Below, piece after piece: positions 17,307 through 25,482 of a DNA stretch of 64,000 nucleotides. The stretch comes from Anaerolineales bacterium. Its GTDB lineage: Bacteria > Chloroflexota > Anaerolineae > Anaerolineales > UBA11579. Location: assembly GCA_025808555.1 (NCBI GenBank), contig CP075526.1, positions 2,160,712-2,224,711 of the forward strand, in the 5' to 3' direction. The number at the start of each line of letters is the position of its first letter. Within the stretch, counting starts at the first letter, position 1. Position numbers and translations under genes: made by a program. A model generated the notes under the pieces. It made no database searches, had not been told where the DNA came from, and saw nothing but the letters and a program-made list of their open reading frames with translations.

Positions 17307-18584
17307 TCACTTGCTCTCCGCCAGGGCAGTTTCGATTTCGGCCCCCCAAGCCAGCAACTGTTCATCCCGGCCGTATGGCGCAATGAGCTGTGTGCCTAGC
17401 GGAAGACCGGCTGTGTCCCACCCGGTTGGCAGGCTGAGGGCTGGCATGCCGGCTTGCGTCCAGGGCAGGTTCATCACCGGGTCACCTGTGCTGGCCAGAC
17501 CTAAGGGGGCGGAGCCTACGGCAGAAGGCGTCAGCCAGAGGTCAAAGCCGTGCAAGTTCATCAGCGCGCCCAGGTCGTGGCGCAGGCCGCGAGCGGCATC
17601 TAACGCATTGTCCAAGTCAGCCGCACGAGTTGCCAGGCCTTCTTTGACCAACTCGGCCAGTTTGGGACTATATAGATGAGAATAACGCCCGAACCAGAGT
17701 GCGTGGGTCTGGGCGGCCTCAGCGGCCAGGATGAGACGATGGCGCTGCACAACGGGTGCGAATTCATTCAGAGCATTGACACGTTTGACGTGATAACCCG
17801 CCTGGCGTAAGCGCTCAGCCACATTTTCAAGATGCGCCAGCATCTCTTTGGAGGCATGGGAAAGGTACTCCCCGGTGGGGATCGCGATGCTGAGTTTGTC
17901 CTGGCGCGGAGCGTCGGTCCAATTTTGGATGACTACTTTGGCGGCCTGCTTAATGAACGGAACCTCTTGGGCGAACAGGCCGACGTGGTCCAGAGAAGGC
18001 GCCAGCGGGATAACCCCCTCAGTCGAGATGCGGCCGTGGCTGGGCTTGTAGCCCACCACGCCGCAGAACGAGGCAGGGCGAATGATTGAGCCGATCGTTT
18101 GTGTCCCGAGGGCAATATCCACCAGGCCCGCGGCGACAGCCGCGGCCGAGCCGCTGCTGCTGCCGCCGGGTGTGTGGTCAGGGTTGTGTGGGTTGCGCGT
18201 GGGGCCGGGCGTGAAGTAGGCGAACTCGGTCGTAACGGTCTTGCCCGCCACCAAGGCACCGGCCCGCTTCAGCGCGCTGACTGCAATGGATTCTTTGCCT
18301 CCCAAAGCACGCGCCGGCAAGTGGCTGCCCGCTTTGGTTGCGAAGTCATCCACATGGAAGATGTCTTTTACACCAAGAAGCATCCCATAAAGGGAAGGCC
18401 GTTTCTCAGGTTGTTTGTATCTCTTCGCAAGCGCGGTGCCTTGACGCTGCAGGCGCTTAAACCGACTATCTTCGCTGACAAAAGCGTGCACCCGAGGCTC
18501 GCGCTCGGAATACAAGTTTTCAAATGCATGGAGGCGGCTGAGCAAAGCATCAACCGCCTGGCGGCTGCCGGGCTTGGTCTTCAT
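17307..18584 (-). CDS. Amidase signature family hydrolase
   Basis: 425 residues. The Ser-cisSer-Lys triad is visible: Lys in LLGVKDIFHVDD (about residues 70-81), the Gly/Ser signature GGSSSGSAAAVAAG, and the nucleophilic region ALGTQTIGSIIRPASFCG. It hydrolyses a C-N amide bond of a carboxamide. The stop is directly followed by FdrA (gap 10 nt) and the start abuts the iron-sulfur subunit gene. In the oxidative pyrimidine pathway ureidomalonate is hydrolysed by an amidase, so a ureido acid or the monoamide left after carbamoyl transfer is a reasonable substrate here (inference). Confidence 0.88.
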   Translation of the reverse strand: MKTKPGSRQAVDALLSRLHAFENLYSEREPRVHAFVSEDSRFKRLQRQGTALAKRYKQPEKRPSLYGMLLGVKDIFHVDDFATKAGSHLPARALGGKESIAVSALKRAGALVAGKTVTTEFAYFTPGPTRNPHNPDHTPGGSSSGSAAAVAAGLVDIALGTQTIGSIIRPASFCGVVGYKPSHGRISTEGVIPLAPSLDHVGLFAQEVPFIKQAAKVVIQNWTDAPRQDKLSIAIPTGEYLSHASKEMLAHLENVAERLRQAGYHVKRVNALNEFAPVVQRHRLILAAEAAQTHALWFGRYSHLYSPKLAELVKEGLATRAADLDNALDAARGLRHDLGALMNLHGFDLWLTPSAVGSAPLGLASTGDPVMNLPWTQAGMPALSLPTGWDTAGLPLGTQLIAPYGRDEQLLAWGAEIETALAESK

Positions 18585-19073
18585 CTAGCTCTCCGCCTCT
18601 CTGAGCTTCTTGGCAGCCAACAGGGTAGCGTCCACAATGTGCTGATAGCCCGTACAGCGGCACAGGTTGCCGCTGATCGCTTCGCGCGCTTCAGCTTCGC
18701 TGGGGTTCTTATTCTCCTGCAGGAAAGGCACCAGTGTCATCAGAATGCCTGGAGTGCAGAAGCCGCACTGCAGACCGTGCGCTTCCCAGAAGGCGTTCTG
18801 GATGGGGTGCAGCTTGTCTTCACTCACAGCCAGGCCTTCTACGGTGGTGATGTCGTGGCCGTTGGCTTGCACCGCCAGCATGATGCAGCTGCGCACGGGC
18901 TTGCCATCAAACAAGATGGTGCACGCGCCGCATACACCATGCTCGCAGCCCACATGTGTGCCGGTGAGCCCGGCTTCATGACGAATAAAGTCAGCCAATA
19001 ACAAACGCGGCTCAACCCGTTTCTCTATCGTCTTGCCGTTGATGCTTACCTGAATAGGGTGAGTAGGGCTCAT
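18585..19073 (-). CDS. Molybdenum hydroxylase small subunit, two [2Fe-2S] clusters
   Basis: Electron-transfer subunit of the hydroxylase. 162 residues. All eight cluster cysteines are present: GCEHGVCGACTI plus SC for the plant-type N-terminal cluster, then CGFCTPG and NLCRCTGYQHIV for the C-terminal helical cluster. It overlaps the FAD-subunit gene by 4 nt and is followed at once by the amidase gene. Order M-S-(four genes)-L: the subunit genes are split by pathway genes, which is unusual, since they are generally adjacent. Confidence 0.95.
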   Translation of the reverse strand: MSPTHPIQVSINGKTIEKRVEPRLLLADFIRHEAGLTGTHVGCEHGVCGACTILFDGKPVRSCIMLAVQANGHDITTVEGLAVSEDKLHPIQNAFWEAHGLQCGFCTPGILMTLVPFLQENKNPSEAEAREAISGNLCRCTGYQHIVDATLLAAKKLREAES

Positions 19074-19951
19074 GCGTGGGCGGCCTTTGCTCGTTCGGTG
19101 GCGGTATGCAGTGCGCGTTCAGTCAGTACAGCTGAAAGATGGCGCTGGTATTCTGGCGTAGCATGGATGTTCCCGTAAGGCGACATATCTTCCTGGCTGG
19201 CAATACGGCCGGCTTCTTTGAAGGCGGCCGCATTTGGCGCCTCGCCGGCCAGGCTGGATGCCGCGTTGGCGGCGTCCAGCGGGCCATCGCCCACGTTTAA
19301 ATACACCAGACGGGCCTCACTGACCTTGTCGTCTGCGCCCAGAGTCACTACTGCGGCCAGTCCCGCCATGGCATAGTCCCCGTGCCGCCGGGCCACCTCG
19401 GTGAAACAGTACCCCGTGCGTGCCATTTTTGTCGGGAAAGCGATCTCGACCAGCAACTCGTCGGGCTGCAAAGTCGTGGCGAACAGGCCAGCGAAGAAGT
19501 CTTTGGCTTCGATCCAGCGCTCGCCGGCTTTACTCTGCGCCCGGAAGCGGGCGCCCAGGGCCAGCGCTACCACAGGCAGCTCTGAGGCCGGGTCGGCATG
19601 TGCCAGGCTGCCGCCGATGGTGCCCCGGTTGCGGATCTGGGGATGGGCAATGTTGGGGATGGCTTCGTGCAGCAGCGGCGCGTGCTCTGCCACCAGCGGG
19701 TCGCGCTCCGCCGTAGATTGCAGAGTCATGCTGCCAATGTGTACTGCGCCGTTGGGTTTGGAGATATGGCGCAGTTCAGGCACGTGGTTCAGGTCGATCA
19801 ATAGGCTGGGCTGTGCCACCCGAAAGTTCATGGCTGGGATCAGGCTTTGGCCGCCCGCCAATGGCTTTCCGTCATCTCCGTGCTCGGCTTTGAGTTCAAG
19901 CGCGGCTTCCAGAGTAGTGGGTGCATGGTACTCAAAGGGAGCAGGTTTCAT
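19070..19951 (-). CDS. Molybdenum hydroxylase medium subunit, FAD-binding
   Basis: Passes electrons from the [2Fe-2S] clusters to FAD. 293 residues, typical of CoxM. FAD pyrophosphate motifs AGGQSLIPAMNFR (about residues 32-44) and TIGGSLAHADPASELP are intact. First gene of the 11-gene minus-strand operon; the 136 nt to the divergent thiolase start at 20088 must hold its promoter. On the minus strand a TTGAGT and a TAATAT-like element lie about 45-75 nt upstream, but their spacing is not ideal. Confidence 0.93.
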   Translation of the reverse strand: MKPAPFEYHAPTTLEAALELKAEHGDDGKPLAGGQSLIPAMNFRVAQPSLLIDLNHVPELRHISKPNGAVHIGSMTLQSTAERDPLVAEHAPLLHEAIPNIAHPQIRNRGTIGGSLAHADPASELPVVALALGARFRAQSKAGERWIEAKDFFAGLFATTLQPDELLVEIAFPTKMARTGYCFTEVARRHGDYAMAGLAAVVTLGADDKVSEARLVYLNVGDGPLDAANAASSLAGEAPNAAAFKEAGRIASQEDMSPYGNIHATPEYQRHLSAVLTERALHTATERAKAAHA

Positions 19952-20087
19952 GCGTTCGTTTCGCCATTCTTAGAAAAAAGTGAACACGACTGGAATATTA
20001 ATCGTACTACAAACTGCTTAACTCAACGAATGCCTGATGGTAGCAAAGGTCGTTTGTCCCTTGCTTGTTGCTCTATTCTTTGTCATC

Positions 20088-21239
20088 ATGGCACATATGA
20101 GACCTGTAAGCATTGTCGCCGCTTCTCAGTTGCCAGTGGTGAAGGCAAATCCGGACAGCCTGAGCCAAATGGCATCCTCTGTCATGAGAGACGCCATGCA
20201 GAGCGCCGGAGTGATCGGCGTCGAGGCGCTTTATGTCGGCAACATGCTGGCGGATGAGCTGCAGAATCAGAAGCATCTTGGCGCCTTGTTCGCCGATGAA
20301 GCTGGCCTGCATGGGGTTGAGGCTCTGCGAATCGGCGCGGCCACGGCGGGCGGGGCCGCCGCGCTGCGAGTGGCCTATCTGGCAGTCGCTAGCGGGGATG
20401 TAGACCTGGCGATGGTTGTAGGCGCAGAAAAGATGAGCGAAGGCAGTGCTGTGCCGGCCCTGGCCAAAGCGTTGGACGCCAAGCTGGAAGTGCCGCTGGG
20501 CGCCAATATGATCAACCGCAATGCCGAGCTAATGCGTATGTACATTGAGCGCTACAAGGTTCCAAAGAATGGCTTCGTTAATTTTGCGGTCAATGCTCAC
20601 AGGAATGCCAAGAGCAACCCCTACGCCATGTTCCGCAAGCCGGTCTCCGCGGCAACCGTGCGCGGGTCGCGAGTGATCTATGCGCCGTTGCGCTTGTACG
20701 ACAGTGCGCCGATCTGTGATGGCGCGGCGGCTGTGATCCTTGCCCCCACGAGCCAGGCACGCGCCTTCACTGAGACGCCAGTGCAAATGTTAGCTTCAAG
20801 CGTTGCCACAGACTACTTCAGGCTAGAGGACCGCCCAAGCCCGCTCCAACTGCGTGCAGCGCAGATCTCTGCCGAGAAAGCTTTCAAGGCGGCCAACGTG
20901 AAGCACGAAGACATCAGCCTGTTCGAAGTGCATGATGCCTTCACCATCATGTCTGCTTTGCAGCTGGAGGCGGCTGGTTTTGCCGCCCCCGGCCGCGGCT
21001 GGCGCCTAGCGCACGAGGACAAGATCGGCCTCAAGGGCAAGATCCCGATCACAACGATGGGCGGGCTGAAAGCGCGCGGTCATCCGATTGGCGCCACGGC
21101 GCTGTATCAGACCTGCGAACTGGTGCTGCAGCTCACCGGGCGGGCTGGCAAGAACCAGGTACGCCGGCCTAAGGTTGGCATGATGCAATCGATTGGCGGG
21201 GTTGCGTCAACGGTGGTGACGCACATTCTGGGAAACTAA
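20088..21239 (+). CDS. Thiolase-like protein lacking the nucleophilic cysteine
   Basis: 383 residues from ATG 20088 (the frame is open 17 codons further). Thiolase fold of the archaeal/SCP2 kind: LVVGAEKMSE-like strand (MVVGAEKMSE), EVHDAFTIMSALQLEAAGF with the active His, GGLKARGHPIGATALYQ and a terminal GG loop. The loop that usually reads CASG is AATAGG here, with Thr (ACG) in the nucleophile position. It may be a condensation partner or a non-catalytic subunit; no DUF35 partner is adjacent. A TATTCT box lies 8 nt before the ATG. Divergent from the hydroxylase operon and convergent with xdhC. Confidence 0.8.
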   Translation: MAHMRPVSIVAASQLPVVKANPDSLSQMASSVMRDAMQSAGVIGVEALYVGNMLADELQNQKHLGALFADEAGLHGVEALRIGAATAGGAAALRVAYLAVASGDVDLAMVVGAEKMSEGSAVPALAKALDAKLEVPLGANMINRNAELMRMYIERYKVPKNGFVNFAVNAHRNAKSNPYAMFRKPVSAATVRGSRVIYAPLRLYDSAPICDGAAAVILAPTSQARAFTETPVQMLASSVATDYFRLEDRPSPLQLRAAQISAEKAFKAANVKHEDISLFEVHDAFTIMSALQLEAAGFAAPGRGWRLAHEDKIGLKGKIPITTMGGLKARGHPIGATALYQTCELVLQLTGRAGKNQVRRPKVGMMQSIGGVASTVVTHILGN

Positions 21240-21240
21240 A

Positions 21241-21275
21241 AACTATCGGGCTGAGTTACTCAGCCCGATAGTTTT
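21241..21275. terminator. Bidirectional terminator between thiolase and xdhC
   Basis: A perfect 15-bp stem (AACTATCGGGCTGAG and its complement) around the 3-nt loop TTA at 21256-21258, followed by TTTTT. The loop is the complement of the TAA stop codon of xdhC, so the stop codon lies in the hairpin loop. Confidence 0.92.
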
Positions 21276-22239
21276 TGATGACCTCGGCCATGATGGAGAG
21301 AGCGATCTCCTCCGGCGTTTTGGCTTGAATGGCAAGCCCAATGGGCGCATGCAGCCGGGCCAGCTCTTGCTCAGTGAGCCCTGCTTTCAGCAGGCGTTCG
21401 CGGCGCTGGGCTTGCACGCGGCGGCTGCCCAGCGCGCCCACGTAGAAGGCTGGGCTGCGCAGTGCCAGCATCAGCGCCGGCTCATCGATCTTGGGGTCGT
21501 GGCTCAGCAAAGCGATGGCGGTTGTGTTGGTGATGCCAAGGTCATCGAAGGCAAGCTGCGGCCACACCGGTACCAGCTTGTCTGCGTTGGCGAAGCGCTC
21601 TTCGCTCATGAAGGCTTTGCGTGGATCGATCACCACGACGCGGAATTCCATCATGTGAGCAATGTTCACCAAGGCGGCAGCTATATGAGAAGCCCCCACC
21701 AGGATCAGAGTGGGGGAGGCGACCAGCGGAGTGACAAAAACTGTACCGTCATTTTCCAGGCTGGGTATGCGCGCAGTGCGCGCTGCCGGGCCGCTGCCAC
21801 TGTGGGCGAGCACCTGGCCGGCTTCGTCTGCCAGAGTTTGGCCGCCGATCCCGTCGCCCTTGATGATGGTGGCGAGGGTCATCGGCTCGTCTGCTTTGAG
21901 GCGAGGCAATAGAAGAGCGAACAGTTGTGTGTCAAGTGGCTGTACGAAGACGTCGATCTCGCCGCCGCAGGCAAGGCCCACTTCCCAGGCAGTGTCATCT
22001 TGCACGCCAAAGTGCAGCAACTGCGCTTGGCCGGTTGCAATCACTTCCTTGGAAGTCGTCAGTACTGCGCCTTCTACGCAGCCGCCGCTCACTGAGCCGA
22101 CCAGGCCACCGCTCTCGCTGACGGCCATGACCGCGCCAGCCTGGCGCGGCGCGGAGCCCCAGGTGGAGATGACCGTGCACAGGGCAACGCGCTCACCCTG
22201 GGCCAGCCAGTGCTCCACATCGGGCAGCAGTTCGCGCAC
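21256..22239 (-). CDS. xdhC: XdhC/CoxF family molybdenum cofactor maturation protein
   Basis: Binds molybdenum cofactor and helps sulfurate and insert it into xanthine-dehydrogenase-family enzymes. 327 residues; N-terminal XdhC/CoxI domain with STWGSAPRQAGA and SVSGGCVEGAV, LACGGEIDVFVQP, then a C-terminal Rossmann-like domain (LILVGASHIAAALVNIA, VVIDPRKAF, ALLSHDPKID, YVGALGSRR). Start is GTG at 22239, 10 nt after the CoxG stop. Its clients are evidently the hydroxylase subunits across the thiolase gene. Confidence 0.92.
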   Translation of the reverse strand: MRELLPDVEHWLAQGERVALCTVISTWGSAPRQAGAVMAVSESGGLVGSVSGGCVEGAVLTTSKEVIATGQAQLLHFGVQDDTAWEVGLACGGEIDVFVQPLDTQLFALLLPRLKADEPMTLATIIKGDGIGGQTLADEAGQVLAHSGSGPAARTARIPSLENDGTVFVTPLVASPTLILVGASHIAAALVNIAHMMEFRVVVIDPRKAFMSEERFANADKLVPVWPQLAFDDLGITNTTAIALLSHDPKIDEPALMLALRSPAFYVGALGSRRVQAQRRERLLKAGLTEQELARLHAPIGLAIQAKTPEEIALSIMAEVIKNYRAE

Positions 22240-22249
22240 GGCAACTCCG

Positions 22250-22696
22250 CTAGCTGGCTTCGATCTGCTTCTTGGCGCAGTCGAAGAATTCGCCGCTGAG
22301 CTTCTGGGTTACGCTGCCCATCATGCGCGAGGCGAGAGCAGCAATGGTGCCCAGCACGCTGATGTCGGCCGTCCAATCCAGCTGAGTTACGCCATTGCCG
22401 GCGTCACTCAGCAGCATCGTGGCGGTGGCGTCCACTGCGCTGCCGGGGGCTGCGCCATGGGCTTTCAATGTAGCTTTTGAGGGCGCCACGATCTCAGTGA
22501 ATTCAAGGTCACCACTGAAGCGCACTTTCAAATTGCCAAGCCCAACGGAGACGGTGCCCTTGAACTTTCTGCCTTCCTCGATCACTTCCAGGCTTTCAAG
22601 TCCGGGGGCACATTTTGAAACAAACTCAGGGTTGGTCAGATAGGTAAAAACTTTTTCCTGAGGGGCAGCGATGGTAGTGGATCCTTTTACTTGCAT
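22250..22696 (-). CDS. CoxG-like SRPBCC protein
   Basis: 148 residues from the ATG at 22696, chosen because TGGAGA lies 7 nt upstream; the frame extends 14 codons more without a ribosome site. Begins MQVKGSTTIAAPQEKVFTYL and has CAPGLESLE, GNLKVRFSGDLEF and a helical C terminus, as in carbon monoxide dehydrogenase subunit G (CoxG), a START-like protein that helps anchor or mature molybdenum hydroxylases at the membrane. Forms a two-gene unit with xdhC. Confidence 0.9.
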   Translation of the reverse strand: MQVKGSTTIAAPQEKVFTYLTNPEFVSKCAPGLESLEVIEEGRKFKGTVSVGLGNLKVRFSGDLEFTEIVAPSKATLKAHGAAPGSAVDATATMLLSDAGNGVTQLDWTADISVLGTIAALASRMMGSVTQKLSGEFFDCAKKQIEAS

Positions 22697-22755
22697 GTCG
22701 TCTCCAGGCAAGAATTGAAATGCGCATAGCCAAATCAATTCTAGCGAACAAAAAC

Positions 22756-23445
22756 TTATTTGTTACTTTGAAGTAGCTCAGCCACGCGGGGTGAATCTGC
22801 ATATACGCCGCGGTATTTCTCCGGCAGTAAGGCGGCAATTTGCGCCATGATCTCATCAGTTTGCGCTTGCAGGAACTCGGCGCGGTTCTCTTTCGGCAGG
22901 GGAGGAATAACAAAAGGCTTGCCAGCACTGAGCACGATCTCTGACCGCTTGAGCTTTTTTAGGTTCTGGCCAACCACGCGGTCTTCTGTGCCCCAAAGCG
23001 CCACAGGAATTACGGGTGCGCCGCTCTTTGAAGCCAGGTAGGCTACACCGGGCTTTGCATTCTGCAGCGCTTCAGTCTTACTGCGGGTTCCCTCCGGAGC
23101 AATGAACAGGATACCCCCGCGATTCAAACGACGTAGTGTTTCCTTAAGAGTCCCGAAATCAGCTTCATAGCGCTCAAGCCATAGGAGATTGAGCGTCTTG
23201 ACCAGCCAGCGGAAGAAACCATATTTCTTGTACTTTTCCGCAACGACCATGATGAGGTCCTTGCGGTTTACCATGCGGAAAGCGTAGGCGGCATCCAGCA
23301 TGCCCAGGTGGTTGGCAGCCACTATGGCTTTGCCACCTTCGGCCTGGTTGATGTTGTTCAGGTTATATAGCCGCGTTGAAGTCAATAGCCGCAATGCAAA
23401 CACGATCACAGTGCGGACAAAATGAAACTTGAACGACTTCAGCAT
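22756..23445 (-). CDS. Lysophospholipid acyltransferase (PlsC-like)
   Basis: Transfers an acyl group to a lysophospholipid, most likely 1-acylglycerol-3-phosphate. 229 residues with the acyltransferase blocks NHLGMLDAAY (NHx4D, about residues 45-54) and IAPEGTRSK (the FPEGTR block with Ala for Phe), and GAPVIPVAL. One hydrophobic N-terminal helix. Start overlaps the TerC stop by one base (TGATG), so the genes are coupled. Confidence 0.88.
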   Translation of the reverse strand: MLKSFKFHFVRTVIVFALRLLTSTRLYNLNNINQAEGGKAIVAANHLGMLDAAYAFRMVNRKDLIMVVAEKYKKYGFFRWLVKTLNLLWLERYEADFGTLKETLRRLNRGGILFIAPEGTRSKTEALQNAKPGVAYLASKSGAPVIPVALWGTEDRVVGQNLKKLKRSEIVLSAGKPFVIPPLPKENRAEFLQAQTDEIMAQIAALLPEKYRGVYADSPRVAELLQSNK

Positions 23446-24221
23446 CAGGCGGTTTTCTTTTTCTTTCCGGTTTTAACAGGTGTAGGCGTTGCGCGCAGCT
23501 GCACAGGCTTCTGCTTGCGTGAGCGCAAACGCAGATTGAGAAACTCAACAAAGATGGAGAAGCCCATGGCGAAGTAAATGTAACCCTTTGGAATGTGCTG
23601 ATGCAGGCCTTCAACTACCAAAGAGAAGCCGATCAGGATGAGGAAAGAGAGCGCCAGAATTTTGACGGTGGGATGGCGCTGCACGAAATCGCTAATGAAG
23701 CCAACGGTAAGCACCATGGTGATGACCGCGAGCACCACCGCGGTGATCATCACATAGATCGAGTCGGCCATGCCAACGGCAGTGATGACAGAGTCGATCG
23801 AGAAGACCGCGTCAAGGAGTAGGATCTGGATCACGACACTGGAGAATGTGACCCCGCGGCCGCCCTTAGCGGTCTTGTGCTCCTCTTCGCCTTCCAGTTT
23901 GTCGTGGATCTCGAAGGTACTCTTGGCGATCAGGAACAGACCGCCGGCCAGCAGAATCAAATCGCGGCCAGAGATGGTGAACCCGGCGATGGTGAACAAT
24001 GGAGCGGTAAGCCCAATGATCCAGTTGATGGAAAGCAGCAGGGCGATGCGCATGAACATAGCCAGGCCCAGGCCGATGCGCTCGGCGCGGTGCTGCTGTT
24101 CTTTGGGTAGCTTGGCGGCAAGAATTGAAATGAAAACCAGATTGTCAATGCCCAGCACGATCTCGAGTGCGGTCAGGGTGAGCAGTGCGATCCATGCTTC
24201 GGGGGTCGCTAGCAAGTCCAT
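23445..24221 (-). CDS. TerC family integral membrane protein
   Basis: 258 residues, seven to eight membrane helices. Family motifs with acidic residues in helices: ALEIVLGIDNLVFIS (about residues 19-33) and LLDAVFSIDSVITAVG (about 136-151). TerC proteins act in metal (Mn) efflux or metalation of exported proteins. Basic C-terminal tail. TATAAT lies 7 nt before the ATG on the minus strand with no Shine-Dalgarno, consistent with leaderless expression. Confidence 0.9.
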   Translation of the reverse strand: MDLLATPEAWIALLTLTALEIVLGIDNLVFISILAAKLPKEQQHRAERIGLGLAMFMRIALLLSINWIIGLTAPLFTIAGFTISGRDLILLAGGLFLIAKSTFEIHDKLEGEEEHKTAKGGRGVTFSSVVIQILLLDAVFSIDSVITAVGMADSIYVMITAVVLAVITMVLTVGFISDFVQRHPTVKILALSFLILIGFSLVVEGLHQHIPKGYIYFAMGFSIFVEFLNLRLRSRKQKPVQLRATPTPVKTGKKKKTA

Positions 24222-24244
24222 AGCGCGGATTATAAGGCCAAAAG

Positions 24245-25051
24245 CTAACGTACGAGCCCGGAGAGCATGCTGTTAAGAGCCGCGTCCACAGTTTCCTGAG
24301 GGACGAGGAGGTAGATGGCTGATAGGGCTACAGTAGCTAGCACCACCCAGCGCACCCAGCTGGCGCCCTTGGTGACGGCCTTACGGGCGGCCCAGCCAGC
24401 GCCGATCATGTTGCCCATACCCAGCACTAGTCCAGCCACCCAGTCCACCTGAGCGTTGTTGGCGAAGACCAGCAGCGAGCTGAAGGTGAACACAAGAATG
24501 ACCACGATCTTGACGGCATTGGCTCGTACCAGATCGTAGCCAATCGAGAGCACCAGTGCCGCCAGCAGGAAGATGCCAACTCCGGCTTGAATGAACCCTC
24601 CATACAAACCGATCACGAACATGCTTAGGCCTTGCATCCAGGTGAAGCCGCTTTTAGGCAGGCTTTGCAGGGTGCCCTGAAGCCAGCGTTCGGGGCGTAA
24701 CACCATCACGATCAGCATGACCACCATGACTGCGCCAATCACTTGGCGCATCAGGCGCTCATCCAGATTGACGGCGATCTGGGCGCCTATGATGGAGCCG
24801 ATGACGCTGGGGATGCTCAGCAACATGGCCCCGCGCAGATCGAGTGAGCCGCTGCGCTTGAAGGTGGCGCCGGCCACGATGTTCTGCAGCACCACGCCTA
24901 CCCGGTTGGTGCCGTTGGCCACGTTGGCAGGCAAGCCAAGGAAGATCAAGGCCGGTAGGGTTATTAGTGAGCCGCTGCCGGCTAATGTATTGATCACACC
25001 GGCCACCACACCAGCCAATAGTACAAGGGAGTATTGAGGGATCTGGTCCAT
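24245..25051 (-). CDS. TSUP (TauE/SafE) family transporter
   Basis: 268 residues, about eight hydrophobic helices. N-terminal GVVAGVINTLAGSGSLITLP and the second half repeat FVIGLYGGFIQAGVGIFLLAAL are the duplicated TauE/SafE motifs. Family members export sulfite, sulfoacetate or similar anions; the substrate is not evident. TATAAT at 25061-25066 (complement) lies 9 nt before the ATG. Ends 23 nt before TerC starts. Confidence 0.9.
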   Translation of the reverse strand: MDQIPQYSLVLLAGVVAGVINTLAGSGSLITLPALIFLGLPANVANGTNRVGVVLQNIVAGATFKRSGSLDLRGAMLLSIPSVIGSIIGAQIAVNLDERLMRQVIGAVMVVMLIVMVLRPERWLQGTLQSLPKSGFTWMQGLSMFVIGLYGGFIQAGVGIFLLAALVLSIGYDLVRANAVKIVVILVFTFSSLLVFANNAQVDWVAGLVLGMGNMIGAGWAARKAVTKGASWVRWVVLATVALSAIYLLVPQETVDAALNSMLSGLVR

Positions 25052-25114
25052 AAGAGTGAAATTATAGTCCTGCCGTCTCGCTATCCCCTAATGCCCTAAG
25101 TTTCTTGAATGGAG

Positions 25115-25201
25115 CAAAAGTTTTAATAATCATCATGCTTGCGGGGGAGGGTGGCAACAAGACTGTTAAAAGTTAAAACTTTTGTAGCAGTTTGATACAA
25201 A
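25115..25201. repeat. Inverted repeats in the 431-nt gap before the recombinase gene
   Basis: The gap 25052-25482 has no gene that I can support. It holds a 12-bp perfect inverted repeat CAAAAGTTTTAA (25115-25126) / TTAAAACTTTTG (25173-25184), and next to it TTTGTA (25181-25186) / TACAAA (25196-25201) with 9 nt between. These could be protein-binding or recombination accessory sites; role unknown. Confidence 0.5.
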
Positions 25202-25310
25202 CTTACAGCACCTGAGCCGAGAAAGATACAAAAGCAGTGTTCGATGTCAAGGTTTCTATGTTCAGTAGAGCAGGCCAGTCATATGCAAAAAGCTGCACAG
25301 CCAGCCTTTT

Positions 25311-25338
25311 GGTTTCGATAAGTATTATTATCGCAAAT
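25311..25338 (+). other. dif-like Xer recombination site
   Basis: 28 bp laid out as an 11-bp arm GGTTTCGATAA, a 6-bp spacer GTATTA and an 11-bp arm TTATCGCAAAT. The inner parts CGATAA and TTATCG are an exact palindrome, and the right arm shares TTAT and AAAT with the XerD-type arm of known dif sites (TTATGTTAAAT). It lies 144 nt upstream of a Xer-type recombinase gene. Confidence 0.5.
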
Positions 25339-25341
25339 TAT

Positions 25342-25349
25342 GCTATACT
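25342..25349 (+). promoter_or_regulatory. Extended -10 promoter for the recombinase gene
   Basis: TGCTATACT (25341-25349) matches an extended -10 (TGnTATAAT). The dif-like site covers the place of a -35 box, so recombinase binding could block its own promoter. The leader to the ATG is about 125 nt and includes a small hairpin (GGCTTG...CAAGCC, near 25377-25394). Confidence 0.4.
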
Positions 25350-25482
25350 GGGGAGAGAGAGCTGGATTGGGTTTATGGCTTGAGCCAACAAGCCTATTCG
25401 CTCGTAGCGCGCCGAAACTTGATACAGAAACACTATAGTTCGACGAAAAGCGCACCGCAACCACAAAACGAGGCCAAAACTG

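Noticed and set aside
11223-19951. Aerobic CO dehydrogenase
   Set aside because: Subunit types and CoxG look similar, but the large subunit has PYRGAGRQ instead of the AYxCSFR active-site loop, and the neighbours are amide and ureido hydrolases.
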